This document shows, piece after piece, positions 16,689-29,482 of a DNA stretch of 64,000 bases. Where the stretch lies: the NCBI RefSeq assembly GCF_031921685.1, contig NZ_JAPDHU010000003.1, positions 62,001 through 126,000 on the forward strand. The letters run 5' to 3'. Position numbers and translations under genes: made by a program. Positions within the stretch are counted from its first letter, which is position 1. Every line of letters begins with the position of its first letter. Below the pieces are notes generated by a model. The model was not told the DNA's origin, searched no databases, and was given only the letters and a program-made list of their open reading frames with translations. Source of the stretch: Terripilifer sp031921685. GTDB lineage: Bacteria; Pseudomonadota; Alphaproteobacteria; Rhizobiales; Beijerinckiaceae.

Positions 16689-17702
16689 CTATTCCGAGCT
16701 TATACCACTGGCTTTGATCGGTGCATCCCACTTGGCGATTTCCGATCGCAGGAAGCCTGCCAGAAAGGCCGGACCTCTGCGCTCAGGCTTGATGTGATCG
16801 TCGCCCAGCCCTTCAAGCCGTTCGCGCACCGCCGGCGTATCCAGCGTCATGTCGATTGCCTGGGCCAGCCGCTGAATTATCGGTTGCGGCGTCGCTTTCG
16901 GCAGGAAAATCCCCTGCCAGACGCTGACATCGAAGTCCTTCAACCCCTGCTCCTGGGCTGTCGGCAATTCGGGCAGGATCGCGGCCCGCGATCCCGAGAG
17001 CAGAGCGATCCCACGTACCGCCCCGCTCTGAACCTGCGGCGCCGCGGTCGAAATCGCGTCGCACATATAATCGACCCGACCGCCGGCAATGTCCTGCATG
17101 GCCGGCCCCGCGCCGCGATAGGCAATATGAGTGACCTTGACACCCATGACCGAGTTCAAAAGCACGCAACCGATATGGGAGGCCGAGCCCGCCCCAGCCG
17201 AGGCATAATTCAGCTTTCCCTGATTGGCCCGAACATAAGCGATGAAATCCTGCAGGTTTGAAACCGGCATGTCTTTCGACACCGCCAGCACCCGCGCCCC
17301 ATTGGTGACGAGACTGACGGGTTCAAAATCCACCGTCGAATCATAAGCGGCTTTCTTGGGCAGCAACTGGCTCCACACCTGTGTGCCAATATTGCCGAGA
17401 AGAATTTGATAGCCGTCAGGCGCCGCCTTCGCGACCCGGCTCGCGGCGATTGAACCGCCTGCGCCGCCAACATTGTCGATGATCACCTGTTGCCCAAGCA
17501 ACTCGCCCAGCCGCTGCGCCAGGATCCGCCCCGTCACGTCGCTCGGGCCGCCGGCCGCAAAGGGAACCACCATGGTAATCGGCTTGGTCGGATAATCCTG
17601 CGCCAGCGCCTGCCCCAGCGAAAGGCCGGCCAAAAGGGCGGCAGCCACATTTGAAATAAGGTGAATACGCGCGCGCGGATTCGATATTGCCAATAACGTC
17701 AT
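16689..17702 (-). CDS. TctC/Bug-family binding protein with hairpin-masked start
   Basis: A 337-residue periplasmic binding protein of the TctC family. The signal peptide ends near LGQALAQ, followed by YPTKPITMVVPFAAGGPSDVTGR, and the central block HIAYRGAGPAMQDIAGGRV is diagnostic. Heads a probable operon with lysR and the metE-like gene, divergent from the panE-like gene. No TctAB is present. Its Shine-Dalgarno GAGG lies inside the right arm of a perfect 9-bp hairpin that ends three bases before the ATG, so translation may be controlled by RNA structure. Confidence 0.9.
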   Translation of the reverse strand: MTLLAISNPRARIHLISNVAAALLAGLSLGQALAQDYPTKPITMVVPFAAGGPSDVTGRILAQRLGELLGQQVIIDNVGGAGGSIAASRVAKAAPDGYQILLGNIGTQVWSQLLPKKAAYDSTVDFEPVSLVTNGARVLAVSKDMPVSNLQDFIAYVRANQGKLNYASAGAGSASHIGCVLLNSVMGVKVTHIAYRGAGPAMQDIAGGRVDYMCDAISTAAPQVQSGAVRGIALLSGSRAAILPELPTAQEQGLKDFDVSVWQGIFLPKATPQPIIQRLAQAIDMTLDTPAVRERLEGLGDDHIKPERRGPAFLAGFLRSEIAKWDAPIKASGISSE

Positions 17703-17704
17703 GT

Positions 17705-17725
17705 CAGCACCTCGTAGAGGTGCTG
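17705..17725 (-). promoter_or_regulatory. RBS-sequestering hairpin in the tctC leader
   Basis: On the minus strand the RNA reads CAGCACCUC-UAC-GAGGUGCUG-ACAUG: a perfect 9-bp stem with a 3-nt loop. The GAGG that should pair with 16S rRNA is the start of the 3' arm and is fully base-paired. No other Shine-Dalgarno serves the ATG at 17702. This suggests translational control, for example by temperature, an unwinding protein or an alternative upstream fold. Confidence 0.55.
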
Positions 17726-17885
17726 GCTATCCGTATACTCACTATCGAGTCAATTCAGGCGGACCAAACAGAACTGACCAGTTTATACCTTATGAACAAA
17801 GGCAGCTTCGTCATGGATTTAGGGCTGCCAGATCGCGTATTCTCCAGCCCATCCAAATCAAACGATCGACCGTCAGGTTTCAAGG

Positions 17886-18797
17886 ATGAAATTCGCAGTC
17901 ATGGGCGCCGGCGCGATCGGCTGTTATTTTGGCGCGCTTCTCGCCCGCGCCGGCCACGACGTCTGCTTGATCGGACGAGCGCAGCACGTCGCGGCGATCC
18001 GCCAACGCGGCCTGCGGCTCGAAAGCAAATTCTTTGATGGCCATGTGCCAATGCACGCCACGACGGAGGCTCAAGGCGTTGAAGGCGCCGATGTCATTCT
18101 CTTCTGCGTCAAGTCTACGGATACGGAGACCGCCGGCCAGATGATTTTACCGTATCTGAAATCGGATGCGGTCCTTCTTTGCCTGCAGAACGGCGTCGAC
18201 AATGCCGAGAGGCTTACAACCGTTGTCCCGCAGACGGTGCTGGCGGCAGCGGTCTATGTAGCGACAGAGATAGCCGGCCCCGGCCACGTGCGTCACCATG
18301 GCCGCGGCGAACTGATCATCGCACCAAGCCCGGCCAGTATTCGCATCGCCGATGTTCTCGTTAAAGCCGCTATTCCCACGACGGTCTCACAAGACGTGCT
18401 GAATGCTCTCTGGGTCAAGCTCGTCGCCAATTGTTCCTACAATGCGCTCTCCGCCATCTCTCAATTGCCCTATGGACGTCTGATCGAGGTGGACGGCGTG
18501 CGCGAGATCATCCACAGCACCATTGATGAGTGCATTGCTGTCGCATCTGCCTCAGGCGTTTCTCTACCCGACGATATTCAAGATCTAACATTCCGCATTG
18601 CCGTCGACATGGCCGGCCAGCGTTCATCGACGGCACAGGATCTTGCTCGCGCTAAGCCCACGGAAATCGACCACCTCAACGGCTACGTCGTTCGCAAAGG
18701 CCGACAAGTTGGCATTCCAACACCGGTCAATCTCTTGCTCCAGACCATGGTGAAGCTGAGAGAGATGGCGCAGAAATCCCCGCCAATTGGGCATTAA
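17886..18797 (+). CDS. Ketopantoate reductase (PanE/ApbA)-family NADPH-dependent 2-oxoacid reductase
   Basis: A 303-residue reductase of the 2-dehydropantoate 2-reductase family. GAGAIG at residues 7-12 is the NADP-binding motif, LQNGVDN is at 100-106, and the catalytic lysine is Lys178 (ALWVKLVANCSYN). Length and both domains are complete. Many alphaproteobacteria carry several such paralogues; placed between tctC and CaiB/MaoC genes, this one may reduce a catabolic 2-oxoacid rather than make pantoate, so I do not assign panE. Convergent with the caiB-like gene. Confidence 0.87.
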   Translation: MKFAVMGAGAIGCYFGALLARAGHDVCLIGRAQHVAAIRQRGLRLESKFFDGHVPMHATTEAQGVEGADVILFCVKSTDTETAGQMILPYLKSDAVLLCLQNGVDNAERLTTVVPQTVLAAAVYVATEIAGPGHVRHHGRGELIIAPSPASIRIADVLVKAAIPTTVSQDVLNALWVKLVANCSYNALSAISQLPYGRLIEVDGVREIIHSTIDECIAVASASGVSLPDDIQDLTFRIAVDMAGQRSSTAQDLARAKPTEIDHLNGYVVRKGRQVGIPTPVNLLLQTMVKLREMAQKSPPIGH

Positions 18798-18810
18798 TGG
18801 AGCATATTCT

Positions 18811-19905
18811 CTAGGGATCAGACGCATGGGCCCATCTTTCAAGCACCGCCTCGATCGTATCGTCTGATGTCTCTTTGATCTCGGGAACCGAGCGACTGAA
18901 GCGCGGCGCCGGTGCCGCCTCGAGATGCGCCCCCACGGTTGCGAACAGTTTGCGCGCGATATTCTGCGGATCGTTCTTTGCCTCCTCCAGTGTGAGCACC
19001 GGCGAAACACAGGCCTCGCTCCCTTCAAAGACCTTCTGCCATTCATCGCGTGTGCGCTTGGCAAAAATGCTTTGAAAGCGTCGACGCATGTCAGGCCAGC
19101 CCGCACGCTCCCACTGATCCGACAAGCTGATCTCCGAAAGATTCAACTTGGCCAAAAGACTGGCGAAGAATTTGCTTTCAATCGCCCCGACCGCCATATG
19201 GCGATGATCCGAGGTCTCGTAGAGCGCATAAAACGGCGCACCCCCGTCGAGAATATTGCCACCGCGTGGCGCCTGCCATTGTCCCGCAGCCATGAGACCG
19301 TGAATGAAAATCGAGAGAGAAGCCACGCCATCGACAATAGCCGCATCGATCACTTGGCCTTTCCCCGAGCGCGTTCTTTCCAACAAGGCACAGACGATAC
19401 CGAACGCCAGATACATGCCGCCGCCGCCGAAATCGCCGAGCAGATTGAGCGGAATGACCGGCCTTTGCGCATCGCCGATCATGTCGAGCGTGCCTGACAG
19501 AGCCAGATAATTGATATCGTGCCCGGGCTGTCGCGCCATGGGGCCGTCCTGCCCCCAGCCCGTCATACGCGCGTAAATCAGTCGCGGATTGGTCGCCAGA
19601 CAAACATCAGGACCAAAGCCGAGACGCTCCATGACGCCGGGCCGAAATCCTTCCATAAGGACATCGGCATGATGCAGAAGTGCACGCAGATGCGCCTGAT
19701 CTTTCGTATCCTTCAGATCGAGCACGATCCTGCGCCGCCCGCGCGCCATGAAGCCATCAGTATCCGATAGGAAATCAAGCGGTGTGTCGGATTTGCGCTC
19801 GACGCACACCACGTCGGCGCCCATATCCGCCAGCATCATCGCGCTGAAAGGCGCAGGGCCCAGTCCGCCCAGTTCGATCACCCGAAGATTGGCAAGCGGT
19901 CCCAT
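18811..19905 (-). CDS. CaiB/BaiF-family CoA-transferase (or alpha-methylacyl-CoA racemase)
   Basis: A 364-residue class III CoA-transferase-family protein. The start at 19905 (MGPLANLRVIELGGLGPAPF) has GAGGGAG upstream and matches the family N-terminus; the frame stays open to 20208. Residues typical of the racemase subgroup are His129 (GHDINYLALSG) and Asp158 (LLGDFGGGG), the positions of the catalytic His/Asp pair of mycobacterial alpha-methylacyl-CoA racemase. Asp158 is also the CoA-transferase acceptor. Encoded 82 bp downstream of a MaoC hydratase on the same strand, suggesting CoA-thioester breakdown of a branched or dicarboxylic acid. Confidence 0.88.
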   Translation of the reverse strand: MGPLANLRVIELGGLGPAPFSAMMLADMGADVVCVERKSDTPLDFLSDTDGFMARGRRRIVLDLKDTKDQAHLRALLHHADVLMEGFRPGVMERLGFGPDVCLATNPRLIYARMTGWGQDGPMARQPGHDINYLALSGTLDMIGDAQRPVIPLNLLGDFGGGGMYLAFGIVCALLERTRSGKGQVIDAAIVDGVASLSIFIHGLMAAGQWQAPRGGNILDGGAPFYALYETSDHRHMAVGAIESKFFASLLAKLNLSEISLSDQWERAGWPDMRRRFQSIFAKRTRDEWQKVFEGSEACVSPVLTLEEAKNDPQNIARKLFATVGAHLEAAPAPRFSRSVPEIKETSDDTIEAVLERWAHASDP

Positions 19906-19987
19906 GCGCACTCCCTCGCGGACACCGTCGAAAGGGAGCATCGCACTTTGCGAGAGCAGCGTCAGCCGGAGTGTAGGATGAACACGC

Positions 19988-20464
19988 TCATCCCTTAGAC
20001 AAAAACAGCACCAGCCATTCAGCCGAGAGAGCCGGCTTTGTCTCGCCTTCGATTTCGACTTCCACCTGATAGTGAACGAGCGTCTGGCCTTCGGCACGGC
20101 GATTCGCTTTGGCGAGTGTGAAACGCCCTCTGATTCGCGAACCGGACGGCACGGGCGCCAGAAAGCGAATGCGATCGAAGCCATAGTTGAGGACCGACGA
20201 AGCGCCACTCAGAGGCAGGGCCGTCGCAGCCATCTTGCTCAGCATCGACAGAGATAAGAAACCATGCGCGATCGTGCCGCCGAACGGACCTTTCGCCGCC
20301 GCCTCGACATCGACATGCAAGAACTGATGATCCTCGGTGACCTCGGCGAAACTGTCGATGCGATGCTGATCGATGGTGAACCAAGAGGAGAGGCTTACCT
20401 CACCGATCAGGGACTGCAGATCGGCAACGTCCGCCGCGGTAACGGTGTTGGATGATGCTTTCAA
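19988..20464 (-). CDS. MaoC-family (R)-enoyl-CoA hydratase
   Basis: A 158-residue hotdog-fold hydratase. The hydratase motif is SSWFTIDQHRIDSFAEVTEDHQFLHVD, with the Asp/His pair of the active site, followed by GTIAHGFLSLSML. I chose the TTG at 20464 because a strong AAGGAG (20475-20480) sits eight bases upstream; a GTG at 20497 in the same frame would add 11 residues. Upstream partner of the CaiB-like gene. TEDHQ replaces the commoner TGDHQ, a mild change. Confidence 0.87.
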   Translation of the reverse strand: MKASSNTVTAADVADLQSLIGEVSLSSWFTIDQHRIDSFAEVTEDHQFLHVDVEAAAKGPFGGTIAHGFLSLSMLSKMAATALPLSGASSVLNYGFDRIRFLAPVPSGSRIRGRFTLAKANRRAEGQTLVHYQVEVEIEGETKPALSAEWLVLFLSKG

Positions 20465-20614
20465 ACCAAAACGCTCCTTGAGCCAGATCGGCGACACATC
20501 ACATAAGCCGACCAGTTGAATATGAACAGAGTTCCAGGATAGCCTTCAAAAGCCATGATAACCAACGGGTTACGACTTAATCCCGAATCTGGCTCGAACG
20601 ACGGAGGCAAGACT

Positions 20615-21118
20615 ATGAAGGGGGCTGCTCGAATCCTGTCCGCGCTGACTTTCACCATCGCTCTCTGGTGCATCGGACTTCCTTCTGCCCAGGCGCAGAC
20701 GCTGGTGGCGCTGGGCGCCAGCAACACCTACGGTAAAGGCGTCGCCCGCAATCAAGCTTATCCCGCGCAACTCGAAGCCACTCTTCGGGCCCAAGGCCTG
20801 CGTGTCCGCGTCGTCAACGCCGGCATCAATGGCGACACCACCGAAGGCATGCTCCGCCGGCTGGATCGTGCCGTTCCCAAGACGACGAGCGCCGTTCTCC
20901 TGCAGCCCGGCGGCAATGATCGGCGCCAAGGCAGTGTCGATCGCACGGCCGAAATCCAAGCCAGCCTTTCGGCACGTGGCATTCCGGTGATCATGATCGC
21001 CAACAACATGTTTCGCGGCCTACCGCACCAAGCCGATCAGATGCACTTGACGCCAGAAGGCTATCGCATGCTCGCTGAAACGGTCGCATCGCAAGTACGC
21101 GGCGTTATCGGTCGGTAA
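20615..21118 (+). CDS. SGNH-family hydrolase (arylesterase/TesA-like), exported
   Basis: A 167-residue secreted esterase-like protein with a signal peptide ending at SAQAQT (ATG at 20615, GGAGG upstream). Block I is ALGASNTYG: the catalytic Ser is kept but the usual GDS is GAS. Block II is NAGINGDTT, block III GGND, block V QMHLTPEGY with the catalytic His; the usual Asp three residues before His is Asp in ADQMH. It is shorter than typical TesA (about 200 residues) because the block III-V spacing is compressed. A monocistron before the rrn terminator. Confidence 0.85.
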   Translation: MKGAARILSALTFTIALWCIGLPSAQAQTLVALGASNTYGKGVARNQAYPAQLEATLRAQGLRVRVVNAGINGDTTEGMLRRLDRAVPKTTSAVLLQPGGNDRRQGSVDRTAEIQASLSARGIPVIMIANNMFRGLPHQADQMHLTPEGYRMLAETVASQVRGVIGR

Positions 21119-21149
21119 GCGCGACACCCAAGACTGGATCTGCAAAACA

Positions 21150-21181
21150 AAAAACCCCTCGCCGCGAGGCAAGGGGTTTTT
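21150..21181. terminator. Rho-independent terminator of the rrn operon (bidirectional)
   Basis: AAAAACCCCT and AGGGGTTTTT arms enclose a GC-rich loop (CGCCGCGAGGCA). A-tract on one side and T-tract on the other make it work for both the minus-strand rrn operon and the plus-strand SGNH hydrolase gene. Confidence 0.88.
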
Positions 21182-21220
21182 CGATTTGATCATACGTAAG
21201 AGGCAGATCCGTTTTTTGCA

Positions 21221-21338
21221 GGCCTGGCAACGACCTACTCTCCCAGGTCTTGAGACATAGTACCATTGGCGCGGGAGCGTTTGACGGCCGAGTTCGGGAT
21301 GGGATCGGGTCTGGTCACTCCGCAGAAGTCACCAGGCC
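21221..21338 (-). rRNA. rrf: 5S ribosomal RNA
   Basis: Minus-strand sequence begins GGCCTGGTGAC and ends GTTGCCAGGCC, the complementary helix I. Internal CCCGATCCCATCCCGAACTC is the universal 5S loop C region. About 118 nt, the last gene of the rRNA operon; no tRNA-fMet follows it. Confidence 0.93.
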
Positions 21339-21352
21339 GGCAAAAAACGGAT

Positions 21353-21368
21353 TGAAGCAAAACTGGTT
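21353..21368. repeat. 23S processing stalk, 3' arm (partner 24343-24358)
   Basis: TTGAAGCAAAACTGGT here is the exact reverse complement of 24343-24358. In the pre-rRNA the two 16-nt arms would pair and bring both ends of 23S together, as expected for an RNase III processing stalk. Confidence 0.7.
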
Positions 21369-21435
21369 TTTGTATCATGGCCAAAGCCGTTTCCCTTGTG
21401 GGGTCGTGCTTTGGACTGGATGGATATCGACTAAT

Positions 21436-24256
<2,821 letters not shown>

Positions 24257-24342
24257 TCATTATCGCTATCCACCTCTCGTGGTCCCTCGGCAAAGGGCCA
24301 CGCGGTCGCTGAAGGGTCTTCAGCAGGATCACGATAGAAAAG

Positions 24343-24358
24343 ACCAGTTTTGCTTCAA
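24343..24358. repeat. 23S processing stalk, 5' arm (partner 21353-21368)
   Basis: ACCAGTTTTGCTTCAA, the exact reverse complement of 21353-21368, in the spacer between tRNA-Ala and 23S. The two arms lie about 3 kb apart and flank the whole 23S gene. Confidence 0.7.
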
Positions 24359-24592
24359 ACATATCCGGGAGCGCTGCGGTCAAGCTACGCCCACGTGCCG
24401 GTTACAAGAACCAGCTGCTGGTATGCTTACCCATCAAGTCCACCTCTCGAGATTGCTCTCGATCAGCTTCCCTTGCGGGTAACCGGATATATTTCCTCTT
24501 CACGATGTCAGAAAACTTCTCAGCGAACATGCCACTGCATGCCGCAAACGTTTATGGACGAACCAGGAGCTAGTCGTGGTGATCAAACCATC

Positions 24593-24668
24593 TGGTGGAG
24601 CCAGACGGGATCGAACCGACGACCTCATGCTTGCAAAGCACGCGCTCTCCCAACTGAGCTATGGCCCC
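24593..24668 (-). tRNA. tRNA-Ala(TGC)
   Basis: 76 nt on the minus strand from GGGGCCATAGCTCAG to GGCTCCACCA. The anticodon loop CTTTGCAAG carries TGC, the T-loop is GGTTCGATCC, and CCA is encoded. In the 16S-23S spacer as usual. Confidence 0.97.
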
Positions 24669-24706
24669 GAGCCAAACGAACTCGATGATGGTCACGCGCA
24701 ATTAAT

Positions 24707-24783
24707 TGGTGGGCCTGGGAGGACTTGAACCTCCGACCTCACGCTTATCAAGCGCGCGCTCTAACCAACTGAGCTACAAGCCC
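24707..24783 (-). tRNA. tRNA-Ile(GAT)
   Basis: 77 nt on the minus strand from GGGCTTGTAGCTCAG to AGGCCCACCA. The anticodon loop CTTGATAAG carries GAT, with T-loop GGTTCAAGTCC and an encoded CCA end. First tRNA after 16S. Confidence 0.97.
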
Positions 24784-24940
24784 GAACCGCCCCACTCCCC
24801 GCGGGATGCAGGAACCTTGGCGGGCTCGTCCAGGAAGAAAGAGAAACGAAGACGGCGGCGTCCCGCATGATACGGTCTGACTGACCGTTATGTTCTGAAG
24901 AGTTTCGATAAGACAGGCAAAATGCCCACCTTGAGGAAAC

Positions 24941-26433
<1,493 letters not shown>

Positions 26434-26792
26434 ATTGAGATTTTATCCCGACTGGTCACTGTCAACATTACTTGACGAGTTCCAAGCACTTGTCCGCGTC
26501 TCACGACTGCGAACGGTGTACTTAGAAGAACGTGACCGTCAGAGTGTCTCATCGACATTCCTGTTGCCAGGAACATCCGCAAGGACATCCGCCGTCCACG
26601 TCTCTCTTTCTTCCGATTCAATTGTCAAACAGCAACCGCATCAAAGACTTACACCTAATAGCAGAAGAACCGCTATCGCCCTGAATGCCCCGACCTACCT
26701 GGCCGATCCATTCAGATGATGTACGCCTCGAGAAGCTCGAAGAAACCGAGTTCCGGCAGCCGCTTGGAAGCGGCGTCGCCGTCGGTGTGCTG

Positions 26793-26822
26793 CTTATAGG
26801 TGGAGCCTCGTCGAAGTGTCAA
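26793..26822 (-). promoter_or_regulatory. rRNA operon promoter
   Basis: On the minus strand TTGACA (26822-26817) and TATAAG (26798-26793) are 18 bp apart, near-consensus sigma-70 elements about 360 bp upstream of 16S. Immediately downstream the sequence is GC-rich, as usual for growth-regulated rrn promoters. Confidence 0.78.
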
Positions 26823-27154
26823 CACGGATTTTCAAAAAAACATCGCAATAATCCTCTAAACGACACTACCCCCACGGCCGCAGGCGAAACTTGGCCGCAA
26901 GAATACGACGCACGCCTGTGAATTTCGGCTCACGCGTCCGAGAAAACGACCAGACCACCCTTTTCCAGCCGTTTGGACGACGACCGATTCCTCGAATCCA
27001 TCACAGGAGCTGCCGGCCGAGTCGATCACATCGTGCCGCCTCCGCCCTGTACCCATGAATGTCGGATGCCTCTTGCGGCGCTAACAGGGGCACAAGCCTC
27101 GCATTAATCACCCGACAACCGGCTCTGGCCTCTTCTCTCGCCAACCTTCGTCCC

Positions 27155-27191
27155 TTGACAGTCCATTTTTTGAATGATGGTATACCATAAT
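27155..27191 (+). promoter_or_regulatory. Promoter with GntR-type operator for gabD-like gene
   Basis: TTGACA at 27155-27160, then after 17 bp TGGTATACCA (27178-27187), a perfect palindrome that overlaps the -10 position. TGGT-N2-ACCA is the core seen in operators of FadR-like (FCD) GntR regulators. No regulator gene is adjacent; the nearest FCD-type GntR is at 34085-34765, whose own candidate operator shares this core. Confidence 0.5.
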
Positions 27192-27264
27192 ACAAAGATA
27201 AACAGCTCGATGCCGGCAGCCGGTCGAGCGCTACGGCTTTCTTCAGAGAAAAGGGTCTCCCATC

Positions 27265-28746
27265 TTGGCAATATCCGAAACGCTTCTCGCAAAATTGCAG
27301 GCCCCTTCCCTCGCAACCGACAAGGCGTTGATCGGAGGCGCCTGGCTCGACGCAAGCGACAGTGGCAAAACCTTCAATGTCGACAATCCAGCCACAGGCG
27401 AAATGATTGCGACTTTGCCCGACATGAATCGCGCGGAAACCCAGCGCGCCATCGATGCCGCCTATGGCGCGCAGAAAGTGTGGGCCAAGAAGACGGGCAA
27501 GGAACGCGCCGCGATCCTGCGCAAGCTCTACGATTTGATGATCGAGAATGCTGACGATCTCGCCACCATCCTGACGATGGAAATGGGCAAGCCGCTGGCG
27601 GAAGCGAAAGGCGAAATCCTCTACGGCGCATCATATGTCGAGTGGTTCGCCGAGGAGGCCAAGCGTGTCTACGGCGATACGATCCCAGGCCATCAGCCCG
27701 ACAAGCGCATCATCGTCATCAAGCAGCCGATTGGCGTCGTGGCCGCCATAACGCCATGGAATTTCCCAAACGCCATGCTGGCCCGCAAAATGGCCCCCGC
27801 TTTGGCCGCAGGCTGCGCCATGATTTCCAAGCCTGCCGCCGAGACGCCCCTTTCCGCACTGGCGCTTGCCGTGCTGGCCGAACGGGCTGGCGTGCCGGCC
27901 GGCATCTTCAACATCATCTTGTCGACGGACTCCTCTTCGATCGGCAAGGAGTTCACCGAAAATCATCGCGTTCGCAAACTGACCTTTACCGGATCGACGG
28001 ACGTCGGACGCATTCTGATGCGGCAAGGCGCCGACCAGATCATGAAGCTGGGGCTGGAGCTTGGCGGCAATGCCCCCTTCATCGTGTTCGACGATGCCGA
28101 TCTCGATGCCGCCGTCGAAGGCGCGATGATCTCGAAATATCGCAACAACGGACAGACCTGCGTTTGCGCCAATCGCATTTACGTGCAGGCCGGCGTCTAC
28201 GAGGCCTTTGCCCGGAAACTGACAGCCAAAGTCTCGACACTGAAAGTGGGCGATGGCTTCGAGAACGGCGTCAATGCCGGCCCCTTGATCGATAGCAAGG
28301 CCTTGAAGAAGGTCGAAGCGCATATCTCCGATGCCATCTCAAAAGGCGCAACGGTCGCCATCGGCGGAAAGCCCGATGTGCATGGCGGATTGTTCTTTCA
28401 GCCGACAGTGCTGACGGGCGTGACCCGTGAAATGAGGGTCGCGCGAGAGGAAACGTTTGGCCCGGTCGCGCCGCTGTTCAAATTCGAGACCGAGGAAGAC
28501 GTCATCGAAATGGCCAACAATACGGAGTTCGGCCTTGCCTCCTATTTCTACGCCAAGGATCTTTCCCGCGTGTTCCGCGTGGCCGAAGCGCTCGAATACG
28601 GCATGGTCGGCATCAACACCGGATTGATTTCCACCGAGCTGGCGCCTTTCGGCGGCATCAAGCAATCCGGACAAGGCCGGGAAGGCTCGAAATATGGCAT
28701 CGAGGACTATGTCGAGATCAAATACCTGTGCCTAGAGATTGCATGA
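27265..28746 (+). CDS. gabD: NAD(P)-dependent succinate-semialdehyde dehydrogenase-type aldehyde dehydrogenase
   Basis: A 493-residue aldehyde dehydrogenase of the GabD group that oxidises succinate semialdehyde or a similar short semialdehyde. TPWNFPNAMLARKMAPALAA and FTGSTDVGR are the GabD-type cofactor blocks; the general-base Glu is in LELGGNAPFIVFDDAD (about residue 265), and the catalytic Cys in NNGQTCVCANR (about residue 298) is followed by a second Cys as in GabD. Starts at a TTG (27265) with AAGGG upstream. A monocistron with its own promoter and GntR-like operator; no GABA aminotransferase nearby. Confidence 0.88.
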   Translation: MAISETLLAKLQAPSLATDKALIGGAWLDASDSGKTFNVDNPATGEMIATLPDMNRAETQRAIDAAYGAQKVWAKKTGKERAAILRKLYDLMIENADDLATILTMEMGKPLAEAKGEILYGASYVEWFAEEAKRVYGDTIPGHQPDKRIIVIKQPIGVVAAITPWNFPNAMLARKMAPALAAGCAMISKPAAETPLSALALAVLAERAGVPAGIFNIILSTDSSSIGKEFTENHRVRKLTFTGSTDVGRILMRQGADQIMKLGLELGGNAPFIVFDDADLDAAVEGAMISKYRNNGQTCVCANRIYVQAGVYEAFARKLTAKVSTLKVGDGFENGVNAGPLIDSKALKKVEAHISDAISKGATVAIGGKPDVHGGLFFQPTVLTGVTREMRVAREETFGPVAPLFKFETEEDVIEMANNTEFGLASYFYAKDLSRVFRVAEALEYGMVGINTGLISTELAPFGGIKQSGQGREGSKYGIEDYVEIKYLCLEIA

Positions 28747-28783
28747 GAAGCCTCTGGCGCAACCAGAATCGATGCGCTTCGGA

Positions 28784-29479
28784 CTAGACGAATCCAGCCT
28801 GCTTACGCGCATCGGCGGCTTCGTCCGAGCTCAATAGATCGAGGAGATGACGTGACGCCTCCGATGCGGCGGCGCCTTTCACAACGCCCCCCGTATAGCG
28901 CGTCGTCAATCCGAAGCCCGGCGGCAGGATGGCAACCAGTTTCGTGCCGGGCGTCGCCTTGATCTCCGTGACTTGAGTGCAGCCGATCACGCTCCGCTCG
29001 GAGGCTTTGGCCATGGCCGCCATCGCCGTCGCGCCATTGGGAAATGGACGCAGGCGGGCATTCACGGCCTCGGCGATACCGAGTTTATCGATGACATCAG
29101 CGAAATGAATGCCAGCGGTCGCCGTCTTTGGATCGGGAAAAAAGATCGCGTCGGCGGCAAGCAGGGTCGACCGCAAGCTCTCCCCATCCGCGATGGCGGG
29201 TGAAGGATCGCCCTCGCGCACGGCGATCGCGGTTTCGACATCGCCAATATCGGCGATCGTATCGGATAAGACAGCACCGCTTTTCGCGAGGTCGGCGAGG
29301 ATGGCCGCGGTCAAGATCACAAGATCGGCGGGATAACCATCGGCCAGTTTAGCGCGCATCATCCCAACAGCACCGAACTCGCCTTGAATGTCGAACCCGG
29401 TTTGCCGTCGAAACTCCGGCTCGATCACCCGCACAAGCGCCTGCGCGGCGCCGCCGCTGAGAATGTTGATACTCGGCAT
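28784..29479 (-). CDS. ModA-like substrate-binding-fold protein without signal peptide
   Basis: A 231-residue protein with the periplasmic molybdate-binding (ModA-like, PBP2) fold: INILSGGAAQALVRVIEPEF at the N-terminus corresponds to the first strand of mature ModA, followed by GMMRAKLADGYPADLVILTA. It has no signal peptide and cannot gain one, because the stop of the molybdenum hydroxylase gene lies in the same frame just one codon before its ATG (TAA ACG ATG). It must therefore be cytoplasmic unless exported with another protein. Last gene of the hydroxylase operon. A role in cofactor handling or substrate sensing is a guess; its fold is secure, its ligand is not. Confidence 0.78.
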   Translation of the reverse strand: MPSINILSGGAAQALVRVIEPEFRRQTGFDIQGEFGAVGMMRAKLADGYPADLVILTAAILADLAKSGAVLSDTIADIGDVETAIAVREGDPSPAIADGESLRSTLLAADAIFFPDPKTATAGIHFADVIDKLGIAEAVNARLRPFPNGATAMAAMAKASERSVIGCTQVTEIKATPGTKLVAILPPGFGLTTRYTGGVVKGAAASEASRHLLDLLSSDEAADARKQAGFV

Positions 29480-29482
29480 CGT

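Larger units (their letters stand above)
26434..27264. other. rrn leader and promoter region; no gene
   Basis: This 830-bp stretch holds the minus-strand rRNA leader with a boxA-like TGCTGTTTGACA (26623-26634), the rrn promoter (26793-26822), and the plus-strand promoter/operator of the dehydrogenase gene at 27265. Short open frames here have no family features. Nothing else recognised between about 26830 and 27150. Confidence 0.7.

Noticed and set aside
17886..18797. Naming the reductase panE
   Set aside because: Catabolic neighbours and frequent paralogy in this group make a pantoate role uncertain.
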